From contig PBYI01000033.1 in the NCBI GenBank assembly GCA_002729525.1, positions 62,001 through 126,000 on the forward strand: 64,000 nucleotides of DNA, in the 5' to 3' direction. Below are positions 1-12,887 of this stretch, in pieces. This stretch comes from Nocardioides sp. (GTDB lineage Bacteria; Actinomycetota; Actinomycetes; Propionibacteriales; Nocardioidaceae). The notes under the pieces were generated by a model. It ran no database searches. It had not been told where the DNA came from and worked only from the letters and a program-made list of their open reading frames with translations. Every line of letters starts with the position of its first letter. The stretch's first letter is position 1. Both the position numbers and the translations under genes were made by a program.

Positions 1-2
1 GG

Positions 3-392
3 CTCGTCGAGACCGTCGGCCGCCGCGCCCCCGGGCGGCTGCGCGGCGCGATGCGGAAGGCCGGGATGGACCACGCCGACGTGCAGCGCTTCCAGCACGA
101 GATCCTCGACGACGACGCGCTGCTCGGCGGGCTGATGTGGTACCGCGGGCTGCCGCTGGTCGACTCCTCCGCGAAGCGTCCGCGGGTGTCGGTGCCGACG
201 ACGCTGGTCTGGAGCGACGAGGACGTGGCGATCGCGCGGGCCTCGGTCGACACCACGCCGCGCTACGTCGACGCGCCGTACGAGCTGGTCGAGCTGCGCG
301 GCGTCAGCCACTGGATCCCCAGCCAGGCGCCGGACGCGCTCGCCGAGGCCGTCCTGGCCCGGGTCGCCTCCGTCGCGGACGGTGCCGCGTGA
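3..392 (+). CDS. alpha/beta hydrolase, C-terminal part (gene starts before the window)
   Basis: Open frame from the window edge; C-terminal pattern VPTTLVWSDEDVAI...ELVELRGVSHWIPSQAPDALAEAV is typical of alpha/beta hydrolases. Confidence 0.7.
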   Translation, partial: LVETVGRRAPGRLRGAMRKAGMDHADVQRFQHEILDDDALLGGLMWYRGLPLVDSSAKRPRVSVPTTLVWSDEDVAIARASVDTTPRYVDAPYELVELRGVSHWIPSQAPDALAEAVLARVASVADGAA

Positions 393-1270
393 GCCAGGCC
401 CGCTCCCGCTCGTCGACCAACGAGGACGGCAGCCGCCGCGACCGCGAGCGCCCACCCGCGCCCGAGCCGCTGCCGCACCCGGTCGTGGACAACCACTGCC
501 ACCTCGACATCGCCGACGGCGACTGGCTGTCCACGGAGGACGCGGTCGCCGCGGCCGCTGCCGTCGGCGTGCCCCGCATCGTGCAGATCGGCTGCGACCT
601 GCCCGGCGCCCGCTGGGCCGTCCAGGCCGCCGCGGAGCACGACGCGCTCGTCGCCGGCGTCGCGCTGCACCCCAACGAGGCGCCCCTGCTCGCCGAGCGC
701 GGTGAGCTCGACGCGGCGCTGGCCGAGATCGAGGCCCTCGCGCAGACCCACGACGCCGTGCGCGCGGTGGGGGAGACCGGGCTCGACCGGTTCCGCACGG
801 GCGAGGACGGGTACGCCGCACAGGTCGCGTCGTTCCGCCGCCACGTCGACATCGCCAAGCGCCTCGACAAGACCCTCGTCATCCACGACCGCGACGCGCA
901 CGACGGCGTGCTCGAGGTCATCGACTCCGAGGGCGCACCCGACCGGTGGGTCATGCACTGCTTCTCCGGCGACGCCGACTTCGCCCGGGCCTGCCTCGAC
1001 CGCGGCGCCTGGCTCTCCTTCGCCGGCACGGTCACCTTCAAGAACGCCCAGCACCTGCGCGACGCCCTCGCGGTCGCTCCGCAGGACCGGGTGCTGGTGG
1101 AGACCGACGCGCCGTTCCTGACCCCCACGCCGTACCGCGGGCGGCCCAACGCCTCCTACCTGGTGCCGCACACGATGCGGTTGATGGCGCAGGTGCGCGG
1201 CGAGGACCTCGGCGAGCTCTGCGCCGCCGTCGAGGCCAACACGTACGCCGCGTTCGGCGGCGCCTGGTAG
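389..1270 (+). CDS. tatD: TatD family hydrolase/DNase
   Basis: VDNHCHLDI, GVALHPNEA, GETGLDRFR, VIHDRDAH, MHCFSGD, VETDAPFLTP(T)PYRGRPN motifs; GTG start overlaps the upstream stop (GTGA). Confidence 0.9.
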   Translation: MSQARSRSSTNEDGSRRDRERPPAPEPLPHPVVDNHCHLDIADGDWLSTEDAVAAAAAVGVPRIVQIGCDLPGARWAVQAAAEHDALVAGVALHPNEAPLLAERGELDAALAEIEALAQTHDAVRAVGETGLDRFRTGEDGYAAQVASFRRHVDIAKRLDKTLVIHDRDAHDGVLEVIDSEGAPDRWVMHCFSGDADFARACLDRGAWLSFAGTVTFKNAQHLRDALAVAPQDRVLVETDAPFLTPTPYRGRPNASYLVPHTMRLMAQVRGEDLGELCAAVEANTYAAFGGAW

Positions 1271-1330
1271 TCCGCCGGGGTCCTCGGGAGCCCCGTCGAG
1301 GACACCTGTGGGGGTGTGCTGAGCACGTGA

Positions 1331-2818
<1,488 letters not shown>

Positions 2819-2890
2819 CCCACGCCGCGTCCGGCCCCCGTCGCCCCACCGGTGACGGGGGCCGCGCTGCGTCCCCGTAGCCTTCCGCGC

Positions 2891-3754
2891 ATGACGTCCG
2901 CGCCCGGCCCGAGCCTGCTCGGCGCCACGGACGTCCGGCGCCTGGCCGACGAGCTGGACCTGCGTCCGACCAAGCAGCGCGGGCAGAACTTCGTCATCGA
3001 CGCCAACACCGTGCGCCGCATCGTGCGCGAGTCCGGCGTCGGCGCCGACGACGTGGTCGTCGAGGTCGGCCCGGGGCTCGGCTCGCTGACGCTGGCGCTG
3101 CTCGAGGTCGGCGCGCACGTCGTCGCCGTCGAGGTCGACGACAAGCTGGCGGCGCTGCTGCCCCGCACGGTCGCCGAGCGCGCGCCCGGCTGCACCGACC
3201 GCTTCGACCTGGTGCTCGCCGACGCGATGCGGGTGACCGAGCTGCCCGGACCGGCGCCGACCGCGCTGGTCGCCAACCTGCCCTACAACGTCTCGGTGCC
3301 GGTGCTGCTGCACCTGCTGGCCCTGCTGCCCTCCCTGGAGCGCGGTCTGGTGATGGTGCAGGCCGAGGTCGCCGACCGGCTGGCCGCCGCCCCCGGCAGC
3401 AAGGTCTACGGCGTCCCGTCGGTCAAGGCCGCCTGGTACGCCGCCGTACGCCGTGCGGGCGCGGTCGGGCGCAACGTGTTCTGGCCGGCGCCCAACGTCG
3501 ACTCCGGGCTCGTGGCCTGGGAGCGGCGCGACCCGCCGGAGACCACCGCCACCCGCGAGCAGGTCTTCGCCGTCGTCGACGCCGCCTTCGCCCAGCGTCG
3601 CAAGGTGCTCCGCGGGGCGCTGCGGGGCCTGGCGGACGCCGCCGGCGTCGACGCGGCGCTGGCGCACGCCGGGGTCGACCCGCTCACGCGCGGAGAGCAG
3701 CTGACGATCACCCAGTTCGCCGCCGTCGCCGAGGGGCTGCCGTGGGCGGCCTGA
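2891..3754 (+). CDS. rsmA: 16S rRNA (adenine1518-N6/adenine1519-N6)-dimethyltransferase
   Basis: [44 protein letters not shown] motifs. Confidence 0.95.
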   Translation: MTSAPGPSLLGATDVRRLADELDLRPTKQRGQNFVIDANTVRRIVRESGVGADDVVVEVGPGLGSLTLALLEVGAHVVAVEVDDKLAALLPRTVAERAPGCTDRFDLVLADAMRVTELPGPAPTALVANLPYNVSVPVLLHLLALLPSLERGLVMVQAEVADRLAAAPGSKVYGVPSVKAAWYAAVRRAGAVGRNVFWPAPNVDSGLVAWERRDPPETTATREQVFAVVDAAFAQRRKVLRGALRGLADAAGVDAALAHAGVDPLTRGEQLTITQFAAVAEGLPWAA

Positions 3755-4695
3755 GCGCGACGCGCGGCGGCCCGGTCACGGTGCGCGCCGCCGCCAAGAT
3801 CAACCTGCACCTGGGCGTGGGAGCCCCGCGCGAGGACGGCTTCCACCCGCTGACGACCGTCTACCAGGCGATCGGCCTGTGTGACGACGTGACGGCGCGG
3901 GCCTCGGTCGCCGGGGTCGAGGCCGACACGCTCGGGATCGAGGTGTCGGCGTCCGACTGGGTCGACGCGGCCGCCGTACCCCTCGACGCCGCCAACCTGG
4001 TGCACCGCGCCGCCGTGGCGCTCGGCGAGCTGCACGACCGGCCGGTGGGCGGGTCGGTGCTGCTGGAGAAGTCGATCCCGGTGGCAGGCGGACTGGCCGG
4101 CGGCTCGGCCGACGCGGCCGCCGCACTGGTCGCGCTCGACCGGCTGCACGACCTCGGCACCAGCGACGACGACCTCCTCCGGATCGCCGCCGACCTGGGC
4201 AGCGACGTCCCCTTCTCCCTGATCGGCGGCACCGCGCTCGGCACCGGCCGCGGTGAGCTGGTCGAGCCGGTCGGCGACAACGGCACCTGGTGGTGGGTCG
4301 TGGTGCCCAGCGACGAGGGTCTCGGCACCCCCGACGTCTACCGGCACTTCGACCGGATGCGACCCGACGCCCCGGCCGAGCCGCCGCCGGCCGACGCGCT
4401 GCTCGGCGCGCTGCGCACCGGCCAGCCGCTCTCGCTGGCGCGCTTCCTGCACAACGACCTCGGTGACGCCGCGATCGACCTGCGACCCGAGCTCGGCGAC
4501 CTGATCGTGCGCGGGGAGTCCGAGGGAGCGCTGCGCGGCATGGTGTCCGGCTCCGGACCGACCGTCGTCTTCCTCTGCGAGTCCTCCGACCACGCCCGCG
4601 ACCTCGCCGGCGCCCTGATGCGCACCGGGAGCCGGGTCGTGCTGGTCGCCAACGGAGCCGTGGCCGGGGCGCACGTCGTCCGGGCGCACGCGTGA
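3742..4695 (+). CDS. ispE: 4-(cytidine 5'-diphospho)-2-C-methyl-D-erythritol kinase
   Basis: [56 protein letters not shown]. Confidence 0.95.
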   Translation: MGGLSATRGGPVTVRAAAKINLHLGVGAPREDGFHPLTTVYQAIGLCDDVTARASVAGVEADTLGIEVSASDWVDAAAVPLDAANLVHRAAVALGELHDRPVGGSVLLEKSIPVAGGLAGGSADAAAALVALDRLHDLGTSDDDLLRIAADLGSDVPFSLIGGTALGTGRGELVEPVGDNGTWWWVVVPSDEGLGTPDVYRHFDRMRPDAPAEPPPADALLGALRTGQPLSLARFLHNDLGDAAIDLRPELGDLIVRGESEGALRGMVSGSGPTVVFLCESSDHARDLAGALMRTGSRVVLVANGAVAGAHVVRAHA

Positions 4696-4705
4696 GGCGC
4701 GGCTG

Positions 4706-6520
<1,815 letters not shown>

Positions 6521-6540
6521 GACGGCTGGTGGGCGGCAGG

Positions 6541-6585
6541 GGTCTCGACGCCTCCTCGCCCAGGGGCTCGTCGGGCTCAACCACC
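6541..6585 (-). repeat. dispersed intergenic repeat, GGTGGTTGAGC...GTCGAGACC type (copy 1)
   Basis: Reverse complement GGTGGTTGAGCCCGACGAGC...GCGTCGAGACC shares the ends of the element at 40023-40104. Confidence 0.5.
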
Positions 6586-6594
6586 TGAGTGGGC

Positions 6595-7089
6595 TCAGCC
6601 GCGGGAGGAGAACGGGCCGAGCAGGGTGCGCAGCAGGTCGGCGAGCCGACCGCGGTCGTCGTCGGGCAGGTCGGCCAGGAAGCCGCGCTCGGCGTCGACG
6701 AGCTCGGTGAATGCCGCGTCGACGGTCCGCTTGCCCTCGGGGGTCAGCCGGACGAGCACGCCGCGCCGGTCGGCCGGGTCCGGGTGCCGCTCGACCAGCC
6801 CGCGGGCGGCGAGCCGGTCGACGCGGTTGGTCATGGTGCCGCTGGTCACCAGGGTCTCGCGCAGCAGCCGCCCCGGCGACAGCTCGTACGGCGTACCGGC
6901 GCGGCGCAGCGCTGCGAGGACGTCGAACTCCCAGGCCTCGATGCCGTGCGTGCTGAACGCCGCACGCCGAGCCAGGTCGAGGTGGCGGGCGAGCCGGCTG
7001 ATCCGGGAGAACACCTCGACGGGGCCGAGGTCGAGGTCGCCGCGCTCGCGAGCCCATGCCTCGACCAGCTCGTCGACCTCGTCCCGCAC
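6595..7089 (-). CDS. MarR family transcriptional regulator
   Basis: wHTH: FDVLAALRRAGTPYELSPGRLLRETLVTSGTMTNRVDRLAARGLVERHPDPADRRGVLVRLTPEGKRTVDAAF. Confidence 0.92.
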   Translation of the reverse strand: MRDEVDELVEAWARERGDLDLGPVEVFSRISRLARHLDLARRAAFSTHGIEAWEFDVLAALRRAGTPYELSPGRLLRETLVTSGTMTNRVDRLAARGLVERHPDPADRRGVLVRLTPEGKRTVDAAFTELVDAERGFLADLPDDDRGRLADLLRTLLGPFSSRG

Positions 7090-7113
7090 CCCGACAGGGT
7101 AGCGCGCGTCGAG

Positions 7114-7172
7114 AATCTTGACATCGAGACACTTCGGTCGGAGAGTGGAAGTATCTTGATGTCGAGATACTT
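7114..7172. promoter_or_regulatory. two MarR-type operator half-palindromes in the divergent promoter
   Basis: AATCTTGACATCGAGACACTT (7114-7134) and GTATCTTGATGTCGAGATACTT (7151-7172); the second has palindromic ends GTATCT...AGATAC. Confidence 0.7.
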
Positions 7173-7197
7173 GCCGCGAGGCAGGTCAGGAGGGCCG

Positions 7198-7992
7198 ATG
7201 GCCGACTGGGACCCCGAGCATTACCTCGTGTGGGCCGACGAGCGCGGCCGCCCGTTCGTCGACCTGCTCGCCCGCGTCGCGCCGTCGGCCCCGCCGCGCA
7301 CGGTCGTCGACCTCGGCTGCGGCCCGGGCAACCTCACCGCGATGCTCGCCGAGCGCTGGCCCGAGGCGGACGTCCTGGGTGTCGACTCCAGCCCGGCGAT
7401 GGTCGCCGAGGCCCGCCGGCGTGCCGCTCCCCGCGTGCGGTGGAGCGAGGGCGACCTGCGCGACTGGGCTCCCGATCGCCCCGTCGACGTGCTCGTCAGC
7501 AATGCCACGCTCCAGTGGGTGCCCGGCCACCTCGACCTCCTCCCGCGACTGGTCGACGCCGTGGCCCCCGGCGGGGTGCTGGCGTTCGGCGTGCCGGGCA
7601 ACCTCGGCGAGCCGAGCCACGAGCTGCGCCGCCGCCTCGCGGCCGAGCCGGTGTACGTCGAGCACACCCGGGGTGTCGCCGTGCCCCACGCGCACGACCC
7701 GGCCGACTACGCCCGCGCCCTGACCGTGCTGGGCTGCACCGTCGACGCCTGGGAGACGACGTACCTCCACGTGCTCACCGGCGAGGACCCGGTCTTCACC
7801 TGGGTGTCGTCCACCGGCGCCCGCCCCACCCTCGACGCGCTGCCCGACGCCCTCCGACCCGGGTTCGAAGCCGAGCTGCGGTCCCGGCTGCGGGAGGCCT
7901 ACCCGCCCGAGCCGGACGGCTCGGTCCTGCTGCCCTTCCGCCGGGTCTTCGTCGTCGCCCGGGTTCGGGGCGCGGGCGCGGCCCGGGTCTGA
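7198..7992 (+). CDS. tam: trans-aconitate 2-methyltransferase (SAM-dependent)
   Basis: MADWDPEHYLVWADERGRPFVDLLARV, VDLGCGPGNLTAMLAERWP; RBS AGGAGGG upstream of the ATG. Confidence 0.88.
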   Translation: MADWDPEHYLVWADERGRPFVDLLARVAPSAPPRTVVDLGCGPGNLTAMLAERWPEADVLGVDSSPAMVAEARRRAAPRVRWSEGDLRDWAPDRPVDVLVSNATLQWVPGHLDLLPRLVDAVAPGGVLAFGVPGNLGEPSHELRRRLAAEPVYVEHTRGVAVPHAHDPADYARALTVLGCTVDAWETTYLHVLTGEDPVFTWVSSTGARPTLDALPDALRPGFEAELRSRLREAYPPEPDGSVLLPFRRVFVVARVRGAGAARV

Positions 7993-8004
7993 GAGGCTGC
8001 CGGG

Positions 8005-8433
8005 ATGATCGCGCTGCACCACGTCCAGGTCGCCTGCCCGCCGGGCGGGGAGGACGCCGCCCGCACGTTCTACGGCGCCGGGCTCGGCCTCGTCGAGGTC
8101 GAGAAGCCCGAGCCGCTGCGCTCGCGGGGTGGGGTCTGGTTCCGCGACGTCGACTCCACCGAGACCGGCGCCGACCCGGCGCTGGCCGAGCTGCACGTCG
8201 GCGTGGAGGACCCGTTCGTGCCCGCGCTCAAGGCGCACCCGGCGTTCCTCGTGGGCGACGTGGTGGCGCTCGACCTCGTCGTGGCCCGGCTCCGCGGGCT
8301 CGGGGTCGTCGTCGACGAGAGCCAGCGGACGACCTTCCCGGGCTACGAGCGCGTGCACGTCTCCGACCCGCACGGCAACCGGGTCGAGCTGCTCGGGCGC
8401 CCCGGCGTTGGCCAGGACCCGACGCTCGGCTGA
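8005..8433 (+). CDS. VOC family (glyoxalase/dioxygenase-like) protein
   Basis: IALHHVQVACPPGGEDAARTFYGAGLGL ... YERVHVSDPHGNRVELL. Confidence 0.88.
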   Translation: MIALHHVQVACPPGGEDAARTFYGAGLGLVEVEKPEPLRSRGGVWFRDVDSTETGADPALAELHVGVEDPFVPALKAHPAFLVGDVVALDLVVARLRGLGVVVDESQRTTFPGYERVHVSDPHGNRVELLGRPGVGQDPTLG

Positions 8434-8676
8434 GGCTGTCTCCGGCGGGTCGCCGTGTCCGTGGCGTGATGTCCCGGGGGGCTTCGCCGCGCGCGCGACC
8501 CGGTCCGACATCTGTGCAGGTCAGCGCGTAACTTGTGCGTCGCCCTCGCGTTGACGTGAGTAGGTGCAGCACACCCCGACCCGTCGGGGGATGCCGCGCC
8601 GACAACCGGTTGGGGGACCGGGAGGCATGGGGACGGGGTGACCAGCACCCCGCAGGCACGCCAACCAGGAGGACAC

Positions 8677-8934
8677 GTGCTTCAGGAGCAGAGGGCGACC
8701 GCCGTCGTCAACCGGGTCAAGCGCGCCCAGGGCCAGCTGGCCGGCGTGCTGCGGATGATCGAGGAGGGGCGTGACGTCGACGCCGTCCTCCACCAGGTGA
8801 AGGCCGTCTCGGCCGCCATCGACCGCGTCGGGTTCGCGCTGGTGGCCCAGGAGTGGAGCAAGCACGTCGACGACGACTCGGTCGGCACCGACGAGCTCGC
8901 CCGGCTCGAGAAGCTCGTCCTCGGCCTCTCCTGA
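8677..8934 (+). CDS. CsoR/RcnR/FrmR (DUF156) family regulator lacking cysteines
   Basis: NRVKRAQGQLAGVLRMIEEGRDVDAVLHQVKAVSAAIDRVGFALVAQEWSKHV matches the DUF156 helices; AGGAGG upstream of the GTG start. Confidence 0.88.
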   Translation: MLQEQRATAVVNRVKRAQGQLAGVLRMIEEGRDVDAVLHQVKAVSAAIDRVGFALVAQEWSKHVDDDSVGTDELARLEKLVLGLS

Positions 8935-8979
8935 CCGGCCTCTTGCCGCCCGAAGTTACCGAGCGGTAATCTCGGCCGC

Positions 8980-9456
8980 ATGAGCCCGGTCCTCGCCCTC
9001 TGGCAGCGCACCAGCACCCTTCCCGTCGTCGGGTCGACCGTCGGCAAGCGGGTCTTCTCGGCCGCCTTCTCGCTCAAGGCGCCCTACTTCCGCACCATCC
9101 GGCCGCGGTTCGTCGAGATCCGCCCCGACTACGCCGAGCTCGTCATTCCCAAGCGCTGGGGCGTGCACAACCACATCGGCACCCTGCACGCCATCGCGCT
9201 GTGCAACGGCCTCGAGGCCGCCATGGGTGCCCTCGCCGAGGCGAGCATCCCCGACGACAAGCGGTGGATCCCGCGCGGCATGGAGATCCAGTACACCGCC
9301 AAGGCCACCAGCGACGTCACCTGCGTCGCCGAGACCGACCGCGAGCAGTGGACCGGCGACGACCCCAAGCTCCCGGTGCGCGTCACCGGCCGCCGCGAGG
9401 ACGGCACCGTCGTCATCGAGGGCGTCATCGAGCTCTGGGTGACGCCCAAGAAGTAG
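8980..9456 (+). CDS. hotdog-fold DUF4442-type thioesterase-like protein
   Basis: VPKRWGVHNHIGTLHAIALCNGLEAAMGALAEASIPDDKRWIPRGMEIQYTAKA. Confidence 0.75.
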   Translation: MSPVLALWQRTSTLPVVGSTVGKRVFSAAFSLKAPYFRTIRPRFVEIRPDYAELVIPKRWGVHNHIGTLHAIALCNGLEAAMGALAEASIPDDKRWIPRGMEIQYTAKATSDVTCVAETDREQWTGDDPKLPVRVTGRREDGTVVIEGVIELWVTPKK

Positions 9457-9459
9457 GGC

Positions 9460-10305
9460 TCAGGCGCCGCCCTGCTGGTTGCCGGCACGCTCGGTGTCCA
9501 TCGGGCTCTTCTCGCCGACGAGCCGCTTCTGCACGAGGGTCGCGACCCAGGTGAGCAGCAGGTTCAGGGTGATGTAGAGCAGCGCGACGACCGTGACGGT
9601 CTGCAGCTGGTTGCCGAACTGGGTGTAGATCTGCCGACCGACCGTCGACAGGCCCGGCGCCAGCACGGCGTACCCGAGGCTGGTGTCCTTGAGGATCACC
9701 ACCATCTGGCTGATGATCGCCGGCAGCATGATCTTGACCGCCTGCGGCAGCTGCACGAGCCGGACGACCTGGCTCTTGCGCATGCCCAGGGCGTACGCCG
9801 CCTCGGACTGTCCGGCCGGCACGGCGTTGATGCCCGCGCGGAACCCCTCCGCCAGCACCGCGCCGTTGTAGAGCATCAGCGCGAGCACGACGCTCCAGTA
9901 GGCGCCGGTGGAGCCTGAGTTCACGAACCACAGGTAGAAGAAGAAGATCATCAGCAGCAGCAGCGGGACGGCGCGGAAGAACTCCACGACCGCCCAGCAG
10001 GGCCACCGGACCCAGCCGTGGTCGGACAGCTTGCCCAGGCCCAGGGCGATGCCCAGCACGATCGACAGCACGATCGCGGAGACCGCCATCGTGACGGTGT
10101 CGATGAGCCCGTTGAGCAGTGCCTGCATGTAGCGGGGGGTGACCAACGGCTCCCACTCGCTGTAGGCGAGCTCGCCCTCGGCGGCCAGGCGCCAGACGAC
10201 GAAGGCGCCGACGGCGAGCAGCCCGAGCGCGGTGAGGGCGGTGTAGATGCGGTGGCGGCGGACCGTGCGCGGGCCCGGCGCGTCGAAGAGGACTCCGGCG
10301 GACAT
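9460..10305 (-). CDS. gluD: glutamate/amino acid ABC transporter permease
   Basis: HisM-type permease (AVVEFFRAVPLLLLMIFFF; EGFRAGINAVPAGQSEAAYALGM); start overlaps the gluC stop. Confidence 0.9.
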   Translation of the reverse strand: MSAGVLFDAPGPRTVRRHRIYTALTALGLLAVGAFVVWRLAAEGELAYSEWEPLVTPRYMQALLNGLIDTVTMAVSAIVLSIVLGIALGLGKLSDHGWVRWPCWAVVEFFRAVPLLLLMIFFFYLWFVNSGSTGAYWSVVLALMLYNGAVLAEGFRAGINAVPAGQSEAAYALGMRKSQVVRLVQLPQAVKIMLPAIISQMVVILKDTSLGYAVLAPGLSTVGRQIYTQFGNQLQTVTVVALLYITLNLLLTWVATLVQKRLVGEKSPMDTERAGNQQGGA

Positions 10306-10988
10306 CAGGCGATCCTCCAGCGGCGCTCGATGCGGTTGGCGGCCAGCGAGACGACCTCGACCAGCAGCACGAAGATGAGGGCGAAGGCGATGAAGATGCC
10401 GATGCGCTGGGTGGCGTAGTCGTTGGTGAGGTCGCGCATCCGGTTGAACGCCTCGTAGACGCTCACCGCACCGGCGACGGTGGTGTTCTTGAGCAGCGCG
10501 ATCTGCACGCTGGCCAGCGGCGGCAGGGAGTGCCGGAAGGCCTGCGGCAGGATCACGTGCCGCATCACGCCGCCGAACGGCAGCCCGATGGCGCGCGCCG
10601 CCTCGGCCTGGCCGAGCGGCACCGCGTTGACGCCGGCGCGCAGCGCCTCGGCGACGAAGGTCGAGGTGTAGATCGTCAGGCCGACCACGCAGGCGGCGAA
10701 GATGTTGTTGAGGTTGACCCGGCCGAACTGGAAGTCGACGAAGCTCCACGTCAGCCCGATCTTGGGGCCGGCGAAACGGAAGAAGATGAGGACGATCAGC
10801 AGCGGTGTGTTGCGGATGATCGAAACGTAGACGGCAGCGGCGCGTCGCAGGATCGCGACGGGTCCGACTCGGGCGGCGGCCACCACGGTGCCCAGCGCCA
10901 GCGACAGCACGCCGCTGATGAGGAACAGCAGCACGGTGTAGGTGAACGCCAGCGCGACGACGTCGGCGTTGTCGAGGACGGCCTGCAC
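10305..10988 (-). CDS. gluC: glutamate/amino acid ABC transporter permease
   Basis: YVSIIRNTPLLIVLIFFRF; EALRAGVNAVPLGQAEAARAIGLPF. Confidence 0.9.
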   Translation of the reverse strand: MQAVLDNADVVALAFTYTVLLFLISGVLSLALGTVVAAARVGPVAILRRAAAVYVSIIRNTPLLIVLIFFRFAGPKIGLTWSFVDFQFGRVNLNNIFAACVVGLTIYTSTFVAEALRAGVNAVPLGQAEAARAIGLPFGGVMRHVILPQAFRHSLPPLASVQIALLKNTTVAGAVSVYEAFNRMRDLTNDYATQRIGIFIAFALIFVLLVEVVSLAANRIERRWRIA

Positions 10989-11029
10989 TCAGGGCTCCTG
11001 TCCGTGGGAGGGGCTGGGCGGGGTGCCGT

Positions 11030-11067
11030 GCGCGGGACGACGTACCGAGTCGTACGTCATCCCGCGC
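11030..11067. terminator. intra-operon hairpin between gluB and gluC
   Basis: GCGCGGGACGACGTAC-CGAGTC-GTACGTCATCCCGCGC, 16-bp stem with 1 mismatch. Confidence 0.7.
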
Positions 11068-11098
11068 GCGGGCGGTCTGCTCTGTGTGGCGGTGCGGC

Positions 11099-11995
11099 TC
11101 AGGCGCAGGCGTCGAGCGCCGGCGGCTGCGGCGTCTCGACGTCGTCGCCGCCGAGGGTGGCCTCGAAGGCCTCGGCCCACGAGCCGTCCTCGTAGGCCTC
11201 CTCGAGCACGCCGTTGATCCACTCGCACATCTCCGGGTGGTCCTGCGAGTAGCCGACGCCGATGCGCTCCTCGGAGAACGGGTCGCCCACGACCTTGAGC
11301 TCGCCCTCGTTCTGGGCGGCCAGGCCGAGCAGGATCGAGCCGTCGGTCGACATCGCGGGCACCGTGCCGTTGAGGACGTCCTCGGCGCACTGGGAGTAGC
11401 TGTCGGCCGGGGCCGGGACGGCGCCCTCGGCCTCGACGTTGCTCAGCGAGGTCGAGCCGGACGCGGCGCAGACCTCCTCGCCCTGGAGGTCCTCGATGCC
11501 GGTGACGTCGCTGTCGGCCTGCACCAGCACCTGCTGGCCGGTGAGGAAGTACGGGCCAGTCTGGCCGACGATCTTGCGACGGTCGTCGGTGATGGAGTAC
11601 GACGCCAGCACCAGGTCGACGCGGTCCTCCTGGAGGAAGGGCTCGCGGTTGTCGGAGATCGTCTCGACCCACTCGACGGAGTCGGACTGCGGGTCGATGC
11701 CGAGGTCGGCGACGAGCAGCTTGGCGATCTCGACGTCGAACCCGGTCGGGATGGACGCCGAGGCGTCCTTGAAGCCCAGGCCGGGCTGGTCGTACTTCAC
11801 GCCGACCCGGATCGAGCCGGCGTCGGCGAGCTCGGCCATGTAAGAGCCGTCCTCGAACTTGCCGTCCTCGACCTCCTCGGCCTGCACGTCGACGCTGCCG
11901 GAGCTCTCGCCGCCGGCGTCGCCACAGGCGGCGAGGCCGAACGTGAGTCCGAGCGTGGCGAGGCCGAGCGTCGCCTTCGTCCGCTTGAGTCGCAT
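11099..11995 (-). CDS. gluB: glutamate ABC transporter substrate-binding lipoprotein
   Basis: Signal with LAACGDAGG lipobox; SBP motifs SIRVGVKYDQPGLGFKDASASIPTGFDVEIAKLL. Confidence 0.92.
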   Translation of the reverse strand: MRLKRTKATLGLATLGLTFGLAACGDAGGESSGSVDVQAEEVEDGKFEDGSYMAELADAGSIRVGVKYDQPGLGFKDASASIPTGFDVEIAKLLVADLGIDPQSDSVEWVETISDNREPFLQEDRVDLVLASYSITDDRRKIVGQTGPYFLTGQQVLVQADSDVTGIEDLQGEEVCAASGSTSLSNVEAEGAVPAPADSYSQCAEDVLNGTVPAMSTDGSILLGLAAQNEGELKVVGDPFSEERIGVGYSQDHPEMCEWINGVLEEAYEDGSWAEAFEATLGGDDVETPQPPALDACA

Positions 11996-12101
11996 CTGGG
12001 TTCTCCTTCGTGGTGCTGGGTGGTGGTGCTGACAGGGTCAGGAGTGCTGGGGGTGCCTGACGGGGCCGGTACGGGACCGGCCGGGCGTGAGGTGGCCGTC
12101 C

Positions 12102-12887
12102 TCAGTGCTTGAGGATCTTGCCGAGGAAGTCCTTGGCCCGGTCGGTCTGCGGGTTGGTGAAGAACTCCTCGGGGGTGTTCTCCTCCTGGATGCGCCCGTC
12201 CGCCATGAACACGACGCGGTCGGCGGCGGTGCGCGCGAAGCCCATCTCGTGGGTGACCACGATCATCGTCATGCCCTGCTTGGCCAGGTCGACCATGACC
12301 TCGAGGACCTCCTTGATCATCTCGGGGTCCAGCGCCGAGGTCGGCTCGTCGAAGAGCATCACCTTCGGCTGCATGGCCAGCGCGCGGGCGATCGCGACGC
12401 GCTGCTGCTGACCGCCGGAGAGCTGGGCGGGGTACTTCTTCGCCTGGTGGCCGACACCGACCCGGTCGAGCAGCTCCTGCGCGCGCGTCTCGGCGTCCGC
12501 CTTGCTCTGCTTGAGCACCTTGGTCGGGCCGAGCGTGACGTTCTCGAGGATGGTCTTGTGGGCGAAGAGGTCGAAGCTCTGGAAGACCATGCCGACCTCG
12601 GCGCGGAGGTTGGCGAGTGCCTTCCCCTCGGCCGGCAGCGGCTGCTGGTCGAGGGTGATGTCGCCCTCGTCGATGGTCTCGAGCCGGTTGATCGTGCGGC
12701 ACAGCGTCGACTTGCCCGACCCCGAGGGGCCGATCACCACGACGACCTCGCCGCGCTTCACCGTCAGGTCGATGTCCTGCAACACGTGCAGGTCGCCGAA
12801 CCACTTCTCCACCCCGGACAGCACCACGAGCGGCTCGCCGGGCGCGGCCTGGGTCTCGTGAGCAGGGGTGACGGGTGCCTGGGTCAT
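12102..12887 (-). CDS. gluA: glutamate/amino acid ABC transporter ATP-binding protein
   Basis: [45 protein letters not shown]; alternative start at 12929. Confidence 0.93.
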   Translation of the reverse strand: MTQAPVTPAHETQAAPGEPLVVLSGVEKWFGDLHVLQDIDLTVKRGEVVVVIGPSGSGKSTLCRTINRLETIDEGDITLDQQPLPAEGKALANLRAEVGMVFQSFDLFAHKTILENVTLGPTKVLKQSKADAETRAQELLDRVGVGHQAKKYPAQLSGGQQQRVAIARALAMQPKVMLFDEPTSALDPEMIKEVLEVMVDLAKQGMTMIVVTHEMGFARTAADRVVFMADGRIQEENTPEEFFTNPQTDRAKDFLGKILKH

